Below, in pieces: positions 19,377 to 27,500 of a stretch of DNA of 27,500 nucleotides. The position numbers and the translations under genes were made by a program. Location: NCBI GenBank assembly GCA_000320545.1, contig ADNK01000788.1, positions 1 through 27,500 of the forward strand. The letters are read 5' to 3'. The stretch is from Bigelowiella natans CCMP2755. Lineage: Eukaryota > Cercozoa > Chlorarachniophyceae. The notes under the pieces are model-generated. The model saw only the letters and a program-made list of their open reading frames with translations, was not told the origin of the DNA and did no database searches. Every line of letters starts with the position of its first letter. Within the stretch, counting starts at the first letter, position 1.

Positions 19377-22300
19377 TTACGAGAAGAGAATAACACCTGA
19401 GTATTCTCTTAGAATGTGCTCGAATGCCAGCTTTTGCAGACCCACTTTGCATTCTGCGACCACCTCATGAGCGATGTTGTTTCTTGAATTCAAATAGCTT
19501 CGGAGCTTCCTCGTAATTCTTCCATGCTTGGCAGCACGATATTGTTCTTCTGTTCCAAAGTAACCTCCACTATTTTTGTTGTTAGCACATTCTCTGACAT
19601 GTTCATGAGCGTCTTCACCACAATCAACCAAGTCCCAAGCGCAGAAACCACAACCACAATTGTCACACTTGACAGCAAAACAACCCGTGAAGCCCATGAA
19701 CCCAACCTGCATAAATGAATGTTTTATTTTTTCTGGAATATTCAACGCTGCCAAGTGAGATCAACGCGGGAGACAAAAGTGTTTCATTAAAAGTCTAGAA
19801 CCTTGCATCGTGGACATGAATCTAAAGCCTCGACACCCCAATAGTCCGGATGATCCACTGATTTTGTCTTGTCCCCTAGAAAGTAGGCAGTTGAGAATTC
19901 GTTAAACAAGCAAGGTCGGTTGGTATCTTTAAAGAGGCCAATTGGTATCTTTAAAATGGACATATCTAGACCTCCGAAGCTCAAGAGAATGTGCGTCTCA
20001 ATGTGAAGGCGAGCTTGGTACACCTCCCGCTTCTTTTTATCAAGCTTCTTGAATTTCTACAATACCAGATAATTCAAAATCATTCAGATTCGACTAAAAG
20101 ATAGAGGTAAGGTCTTTATTACCTCCAACTCCGTAGAAAGCTCATCTTTGTAGTTCTTCTCTAATTTCTTTGTCAATTTCATTTCAGCTAATTTTTTCTT
20201 TGTGTTAATATATGTCTGAAAGACTTCGGGGGTCGTATGAAGGGCCACCTCCAGATCTGAGTTTGATTGTGATTTAATCGTGTACCTTTTAATTTTTCAC
20301 TATCCAAATGCTGACACCAGCCAGAAACTCAAAGGAAATTACCTGTGAAAGGCTGACTGTTGCACCTTTTGTCCTTTCCATATGACAGAGGACACCTGTA
20401 TATGCATATACTTTTCACACTATGTGACGAACATTGGATTGCAAATTGCATTTTGGCGCACCCTACAAAGCCGTTACGCTCGACAAGTTTATAGGTCTCG
20501 CTGTCATTTGAGAATGCCCGGACAAAGTGATTGAAAGCTGATCAGAACGTAAAGATTTATTAGCATGACTGGAGCATTTCATTTTCTAACAATGAGAACC
20601 TTCATGGCAAGTGAAATGAGGGAGTCCATTTGCGTTCGAGCACATGATGCCCTCAGATAGGCTGTGCTGGGTGAAGGTAGATGAACATGTGCGTGTCGGC
20701 TCAACCCCTGCGTCACTGAAGACTCTATGCGTGAGTATCTGAGCAGCAGACGGCCTCCGTGCATCGTTGTGTCGACTGCGACTCCCCGATGAAGCTTTAA
20801 TAGGCTTTAGGAGAGCAACCAAGATTTGGGCCTGATCGGGCGTGATTAGTTTTTCCGAACGAGCTCTCTGAACATCCTTTACAGTCAAAAGCATTCTTGC
20901 CGAAAGAGCATAGCCCATTGTAATCGCAAATGAGTACATATCAGAGCTTGGCGACGGCGGCATCTTGCCATTTAACACTTGTGGGTCAATGTATCCATGA
21001 GTTCCGTACACCTTCGTAGTAGTATTGCCCAACGAGAACTCGTCATTTTTCTTCACTTTGCAAGTATCAAAGTCTGCAATCACCGCATACTCAGGATCAT
21101 CAACGGTTACTTTCTTCTTCTCATTGTTCTTACAGGAGCTAACAGGAGGTCCGATCAAGATGTTAGCAGGCTTGAGATCACGGTGCACAACACCAGCATG
21201 GTGTAGAAATTGTAGTCCTTCCAGTACCCCTTTTAACATCCTGATGCATTTTTGATGATATACTTCTTTAGGAGTCTTCCCATTTTGCGTATTCGGGCTG
21301 CTGCGTTTCGAGTCCAAGACAGCCTTGTGCTCTCTTTTGATCCAGCTTTGAAAGTCACTTTTGTAAAAAGGGATTTGTATGTACCACGAATCTTCATCCT
21401 TACAGATTCCAGTTAAAGGTACGATGTTGTGGTGATTCATTGACGCCATCACGTGACACGCGCGTCGCAACTGCTTGAGCTTTTCACCGCTGGCATGGAA
21501 CTGCTTGAGCACCACTTTAGTTTGTAAGGAGGTACCATTTTTTAGCCCCTTTTTCTCATTGATCTCTGTCTCACTGCGCCCCCACCTTTCCTGCTGAAGA
21601 ATCTTGATGATGTGGGTATTTGAATGTCCCTGTGCCTTGCACACTCGGATCACATCTATTTGACTTTTCTTATTGGCGAGACATTTTCTAATGATTGAGC
21701 GAAGTTCGCAGTTAGGCTTAGCAACCTTGGCCTCTTCGTTAGCAGCAGCATCAGCAGTAGCGCTCGCAACCGGCATCGTTGATGCAGTGGTGGCAACATA
21801 GAGATTTCTCTGAGAATGGCTGCCCTTAAGCGGCTGCAAGTTCTCATAGTGAAGTAACGATCTAATTTCTATTCCGTTGGCTGTCGTTCCGCTCAATGGG
21901 TTCATGTCGGGATACTTGAACAACAATTCTGGCAGATATTTTGACATTCTAAACAGCTGAGACCGCGCACGAAGCAGCTCTGGATTCTTTTGCATCTTTT
22001 TCATCTGTCCTTTAAGTTCCTTTACTTTGTCGTCTATGTCATCATCATTGAAATCCAAGTCCTCTAGAGACTTGTCCTGGCAAACCAAAGATTTGTTATT
22101 GTGTAAGTCCTTATATGCATCGGCAGAACGACAGCAAAAGAGAAAAGTAAACTCTGAAATTGAATATTCTTTCCTAACCTGGAGATCATCGATTTTGAAT
22201 CTTAACTCCTTCCTCTTTTTACGAAACAAACGAATCGAATCCTCATATCTTTTCGACCCCTCTTCCGCCTTTCTGAAATTTGCAATGTGCTGCTGAAGAC

Positions 22301-23480
22301 ATTGGATCTGATTCTTTGAATCACGCAAACTACGGAGGCCACTGATGCATGAGTTTTGGAACTCTTGTAATGCGAAAGAAATCTTAGTATGTATTTGGTT
22401 GGCTTCCCTTAGAATTGCTCCGAGGAAGGGATTCAGATCCCTTCTAAGCGATTCAATGGCGCGGAAAAATACTTTGCTAATTATCAATGCAGAGTAAAAT
22501 TAGGCGTGCTTCCAGATTACAAAGACTATGCTCCAATGTACCTTTTGTCAGCAACCTTCTCAGCTGCGGGTCGGCACTGAAGTGACGTAGAGGAGCCTTT
22601 ACCCTCTAAGCACCATGATATCTCCTGGAAATTAGGGTAGCTCAGGTCTAAAATTTTCCAGGAAGTTTTGCTTGCACGTACCTGATACAGATTTTGCTCT
22701 TGATTTCGGGCATTCCAGACGTCCACCCATGCCTTTTTAGAGGACTCAAAACTGCGTTCAACTGATTTTTGCAACTCCGTGACCGGAGACACGTTATCTA
22801 AATCAGGAGATAAGCTATTGCAAAATTTTCCTATGCCTTTAATGTATGCCATTACTGAGCTGTGTACGGTTGCAAGACTCCTTTCTATTTTGGCGTCTTT
22901 TTCCTTCAGTGCCTTTAGGTCAGCAATAGATTTGTCCAAGGCTACGAGGGATGCAGAAGCCTAGAAACAATGCAAGTTTGAAGGCATTTAAATGAAACAA
23001 CAAAAACAACCGCCAAAACCTTTTTATTGTTCTCTATATAAATGGTGGCTCGTTCCTTTATCAGTCTGGATATTTCTTTCTTGCAATTCTTCTTTGCTTC
23101 AGAATCCTTCGCAATTTTCAGATTTTTCAATTGTGAGGCAAGAGACTTGTTTGGAGCTGCCAGAACGTCGTAGACTTTCTCCACATCCATTGTCCGACGG
23201 GAACTTAGATTTCTAAAATTGTAGATATCAATGACGAAAATTTCTGGATAGTATTCACCCAACCTATTTTCTTGTATCAACTCGTTCACGGTATTGTTTA
23301 ATTGCGACAACTCGGAAAGTTTGGATACGACTCGGAACTTGAGAAGGAAAAAATGGTTCATCAGTTGGAGGTATGTTAAGATTTGGGTATACATATAGCT
23401 ACCTCTTGCTTCTCACAATGAAGATATGACATGAATTCTTCAGCAAAGGATGCAAGTTGAATGCCTGGACTAGATTCTAT
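19377..23480 (-). CDS. coiled-coil kinase fused to RBR-like zinc module
   Basis: Exons: 23480-23403, 23337-23020, 22960-22682, 22624-22542, 22476-22179, 22076-20600, 20537-20343, 20256-20123, 20056-19802, 19706-19377; 1148 residues from 23480, all in frame. The 5' start is unresolved, so one more exon may precede. Residues 1-400 are mostly helical and charged (coiled coil). The kinase domain covers about 535-800: VVLKQF (Lys543), HHNIVPLTGI, VVHRDLKPANIL (Asp652), ADFD at 686-689 in place of DFG, GTHGYIDPQ and SSDMYSFAITMGYALS, closest to TKL-type kinases. No glycine loop is obvious before Lys543. From about 829 comes a Cys/His module: CSNANGLPHFTCHEAF, Cys-spaced segments to 905, a helical linker (EVFQTYINTKKKLAEMK), then CPRCK, CFAVKCDNCGCGFCAWDL and DCGEDAHEHVREC. 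This resembles RING/IBR (RBR) ubiquitin-ligase modules. A phosphorylation-plus-ubiquitylation signalling protein is inferred. The old reading stop at 20586 is bypassed by the GTTCTC donor at 20599. Confidence 0.84.
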
Positions 23481-23766
23481 CTAAACAATACAAACACCAA
23501 GTAACACGAAATAAACGAAGGAACTTAATCAGTCTTTTCGATTCGGAAACATATTATTAATGCAATGCTGTGTGATTTACGAGTGAATGTGGGAGTCTCG
23601 ATCAAAATTTATTATCCCCAAATTTATATGCATTTAAACAGCTACATTTGCGTATACGTGCAACTGCTCCGACGAGCAAAATAATCACTCTATAAAAAAT
23701 TCTTCAATACACTGTGTAGAGAGCATCTACCAAATTATGTTAAATTTAAACATCAAGTACGTGAAT

Positions 23767-23816
<50 letters not shown>

Positions 23817-23964
23817 TATAATAGTCGCATGCTGCTGGATGTAATGTAAAAATATAAACACAAATTGTTAATTATATCTCCCAAAAACATAGATGCGTAC
23901 CATTGAAGCATATGATATAAATCTCTATGTTGATTAAGATAAATGTATCACTCATACACAATAC

Positions 23965-24005
<41 letters not shown>

Positions 24006-24216
24006 TGTATTAATCTTACCATCGCACTGGCTTATTCAAAAGAAGCCACAAAAATTTGAAAAAATATATTCTAATAAAATATGAATTTTTGAAAATTCTG
24101 TTTCTAAAAAAAGCAGGATTTTTAGAAAAAACTTCTCTTCCCTTTTCAACCTCTGCTAATCTTAAATTATGGTTCTAACTAATTATGTTTTCTTAGGATT
24201 CGTCAAATACACATAA

Positions 24217-24247
<31 letters not shown>

Positions 24248-24659
24248 GTAAATATGTAATATACACAAAGTAGTATACATCGTTCCACTCCGAAGAGTAA
24301 TTCTCCTATCTTTATCATATACACGATGCGACCAGCTAATCTCATGCTAGGTATCTAAGAGATTTGGGACTCACATGCTACTGATAAAAGATTCAAAATA
24401 TAACAATACATATTGAATCTATATCTATCCGAACATTAGCATTGTAGGAATCATAGGTGCCGCATCATATTATCTTTATCTTTATCAAGACGAAAACATA
24501 ACTCAATAATCACACAAGACACAACGACAAATATAAACATATAAATATGTCAATAAATCAATAAATGAATGTGTGACTATAATATATATATATATATGTA
24601 TATATATATGATCGGTGCGACCGGTTGATTAAAATACACACACACACACACACACACAC

Positions 24660-24706
<47 letters not shown>

Positions 24707-24725
24707 AAAGCGATGCGAACCGTGC

Positions 24726-24770
<45 letters not shown>

Positions 24771-25184
24771 TATAATTTGTATTCGACACAAAATCTCTAC
24801 TCGCTTGCGTCATATTAGCTAGCTACTGCTGGCACTGGATGTTGGCGCTGCATCGTTTGATCATTAATGATAGGAGATTTACTACCCAGGGTAGATCGAT
24901 ATGTATACGTAAATATGTATTTGCATAAGTTATGCGGGTGTGAGTCTAAACAGAACAAATACGATGATTCAAATATAAATAACTTTGTGGAGCTCAGATA
25001 CATTAGGAGAAGGATATAGAGAAAGATAGTGCTGGTGTGTGTGTTTGTGTTTGTGTTTGTGCGGTTCTGAGAATAATAATGTGCTTATGAAACGGCTAGT
25101 TCTACGCCTTAAACCGTTCTATTCGGGCCTACCTTCTTCTGTGCGCGTTTCAAGTCCTCTTGTCTAACGAATCACGATGCGATC

Positions 25185-25215
<31 letters not shown>

Positions 25216-25218
25216 TAA
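23481..25218. other. AT-rich intergenic region with dense repeats
   Basis: This stretch is AT-rich and repeat-laden, between two minus-strand genes. It should contain the promoter and perhaps a first exon of the kinase gene and the 3' flank of the ankyrin gene. I see no coding exon. An ATG at about 23553 (minus) reads only seven codons before a stop. Confidence 0.5.
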
Positions 25219-25233
25219 TTATAAATAATATAT

Positions 25234-25266
<33 letters not shown>

Positions 25267-25267
25267 T
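23770..25267. repeat. cluster of AT and CA dinucleotide repeats
   Basis: AT repeats at about 23770-23814, 24223-24244, 24580-24610, 24661-24703, 24730-24766 and 25227-25267, and CA repeats at about 23967-24002, 24635-24660 and 25190-25214. They are separated by AT-rich unique sequence. At 24635-24703 a CA tract runs into an AT tract. Confidence 0.85.
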
Positions 25268-27500
25268 ATATCCAGACATGTATTTGTGATTGAGCGCATG
25301 TCACAAAAATAAAGTAACATAAACGAAAGATCTTTTCCGTCTTGTTGAACTTCTTGCCTGGCTTTTTCCTCAGCTTCCTTGCGTCTCCTCTCCACCTCCT
25401 CGGCCTCTTGCTTTGCCTTTTTCTCAGCTTCTCTGCGTCTCCTCTCCACCTCCTCAGCTTCTTGCCTGGCCTTCTTCTCAACCTCATCACGAATTTTCTG
25501 AATCTCTTCATCATTGCGGAGAAAATGAACGATATCGTTATGACCTTGCTCGTTAGCCCAGTACAATGCGGTATTGCCTAGTGCAAAAATTAAACAAACG
25601 ATTGCGAGGCAAAACAACAGCAGTGTCAATCGCAATCAACTAGCCATCAAATCAACCCTACAACATCAAAAATTGCAACCACAAAACACTCAAACAGACT
25701 ACTAGCAACCCAAAATAACATTGTGTACTACTTCTGCTACAACTACATCTACTACCTCTACTACTATTTCCATTACTCACTACTCACTACTCAAAACTAT
25801 TACTAAGACCAATATCACTACTGCTACCAACAACAATTACCATCACCCACCCAACACTGCAAATACTGCCTAAACGCTAGCAATACTGCAGCTGCTACCC
25901 ACCGTATTTATTCTTCGCCTCGATGTTTGCCTTCATACCAACCAGGTACTTGACGGTCTCCAAATGACCATTGAAAGATCCCAAAATCAACGGCGTACCA
26001 CCTGGTGGTATGCGACCGCATTTTAGACGCACAAACAACAATGACACATGTATACAATATCAGCAACCATCCTCAAACTAACTTCTAATTAAATTAACTT
26101 TTGTAAAACTAATATTACTGTCTCTACTAATATCAATGCTCAGTTTACCAGTCTCTGCTACTCACTACACAATGCTGATACAGCTTCTACCTCTTGTACT
26201 CACTACTCAGAAACTATTGCTAAGACCAATATCACTACTGCTACCAACAACAATTACCATCACCCACCCAACACTGCAAATACTGCCTGAACGCTAGCAA
26301 TCATGCAGCTGCTACCCACCGTTATCGTTCTTTGCCTCGATGTTTGCCTTCATACCAACCAGGTACTTGACGGTCTCCAAATGGCCATATCTACAACCCA
26401 AAATCAACGGTGTCCAACCTGATGGTATGCGACCGCATTTTAGACGCACAAACAACAATGACACATGTATACAATATCAGCAACCATCCTCAAACTAACT
26501 TCTAATTAAATTAACTTTTGTAAAACTAATATTACTGTCTCTACTAATATCAATGCTCAGTTTACCAGTCTCTGCTACTCACTACACAATGCTGATACAG
26601 CTTCTACCTCTTGTACTCACTACTCAAAACTATTACTAATACCAACATCACTACTGCTACCAACAATAATTACCATCACCCACCCAACACTGCAAATACT
26701 GCCCAAACGCTAGCAATACTGCAGCTGCTACCCACCGTTATCGGCCTTTGCCTCGATGTTTGCCTTCATACCAATCAGGTACTTGACGATCTCCAAATGG
26801 CCCTTCCAAGATCCCGAAATCAACGGTGTCCAACCTGGAGGTATGCGACCGCATTTTAGACGCACAAACAACAATGACACATGTATACAATATCAGCAAC
26901 CATCCTCAAACTAACTTCTAATTAAATTAACTTTTGTAAAACGGCCTTTGCCTCGATGTTTGCCTTCATACCAATCAGGTACTTGACGATCTCCAAATGG
27001 CCTTTGTTAGAACCCGAAATCAACGGTGTTTTACCTGGTGGTATGCGACCGCATTTTAGACGCACAAACAACAATGACACATGTATACAATATCAGCAAC
27101 CATCCTCAAACTAACTTCTAATTAAATTAACTTTTGTAAAACTAATATTACTGTCTCTACTAATATCAATGCTCAGTTTACCAGTCTCTGCTACTCACTA
27201 CACAATGCTGATACAGCTTCTACCTCTTGTACTCACCACTCAAAACTATTGCTAATACTAATATCACTACTGCTACCAACAACAATTACCATCACCCACC
27301 CAACACTGCAAATACTGCCCAAACGCTAGCAATACTGCAGCTGCTACCCACCGTTATCGGCCTTTGCCTCGATGTTTGCCTTCATACCAATCAGGTACTT
27401 GACGATCTCCAAATGGCCCTTCCAAGATCCCGAAATCAACGGTGTCCAACCTGGAGGTATACGACCGCATTTTAGACGCACAAACAACAATGACACATGT
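25219..27500 (-). CDS. ankyrin-repeat protein with coiled-coil tail (partial)
   Basis: The gene runs off the right end, so its N-terminus is missing. Minus-strand exons: 27450-27352, 27034 to about 26943 (defective, see findings), 26834-26736, 26418-26320, 26001-25903, and a last exon from 25577 down. Each full exon is 99 nt, codes one 33-residue ankyrin repeat (G-x-TPLI-x-G-xxx-GHLE-T/I-VKYL-V/I-GMKANIEAK) and is bounded by phase-1 introns. The last exon begins GNTALYWANEQGHNDIVHFL, a divergent capping repeat, then a charged coiled coil holding two copies of an EAEEVERRR-type unit. The frame runs on into an AT repeat before a stop at 25219. The true C-terminus may come earlier by splicing, so the 25219 end is uncertain. 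Ankyrin arrays bind protein partners; the partner and cellular role are unknown. Confidence 0.85.
25775..27500 (-). repeat. tandem exon-plus-intron ankyrin cassettes
   Basis: Four and a half tandem copies of a cassette made of a 99-nt exon and a 317-318-nt intron. Exon low ends at 25903, 26320, 26736 and 27352 plus a defective copy at about 26943 give spacings of 417, 416, then 200 and 416 when the ggcctttg word is used as marker. The intron left of the first copy (25578-25902) matches the cassette only in its right half, from about 25775, which marks one edge of the duplicated unit. The intron body carries CACTACTC-type direct words. Confidence 0.9.

Noticed and set aside
24558-24813. Two 77-78-codon frames
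   Set aside because: They are Tyr-Ile repeats from AT dinucleotides.
26611-27475. Two identical 82-codon plus-strand frames
   Set aside because: They are antisense to the duplicated ankyrin introns and exons, and identical because the cassette is duplicated.
25775-27500. CRISPR-like or satellite array
   Set aside because: The spacing is regular, but each unit holds an ankyrin exon with splice sites, so it is a gene-internal duplication.

Overview
The window is nuclear DNA from a eukaryote. Nearly all coding sequence lies in short exons with GT-AG introns of about 60-400 bp, and the spaces are packed with microsatellites (AT, CT/GA, CA/GT, ATC/GAT, AGT) and poly-C/poly-G runs. Several features point to a photosynthetic stramenopile, most likely a brown alga or close relative. 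These are an alpha/beta hydrolase with a signal-peptide-plus-transit-peptide leader of the secondary-plastid kind, a kinase fused to an RBR-like zinc module of a type I associate with stramenopile genomes (from memory), an ankyrin gene with one repeat per exon, and genes that mostly alternate strand. The lineage is inferred and no species is claimed.

Layout, left to right. 1-6159 is microsatellite-rich with only weak exon candidates; the best is a possible terminal exon at 181-471 (-). 6160-8319 (-) is an unrecognised gene with about 10 exons, two of them very small. It diverges from 8874-11544 (+), a secretory-type TPM-domain membrane protein carrying a RING-H2 finger. Convergent with that is 12323-14819 (-), which reads as one 8-exon gene joining an S1 RNA-binding domain, an FHA domain of the NIPP1/SNIP1 type and an Arg/Ser then poly-Asp tail. 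Divergent from it is 15247-17997 (+), an 11-exon plastid-type alpha/beta hydrolase. Next is 19377-23480 (-), a 10-exon coiled-coil / protein kinase / RBR-like zinc-finger protein. At the right edge is 25219-27500 (-), an ankyrin-repeat gene cut by the window end.

I rebuilt the exon chains by hand. For the TPM-RING, S1-FHA, hydrolase and kinase genes every junction keeps frame and the summed exon lengths divide by three, which supports the models strongly but does not replace transcript data.

The most interesting part is the ankyrin array. Each 33-residue repeat is one 99-nt exon flanked by phase-1 introns, in a cassette of 416-417 bp. The introns are almost identical between copies, while the exons differ mainly at codons for the ankyrin beta-hairpin tip and first-helix surface, the positions that normally contact ligand. 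It looks like a recently amplified, diversifying binding-repeat cassette. The S1-FHA fusion and the kinase-RBR fusion are the other architectures worth following up.
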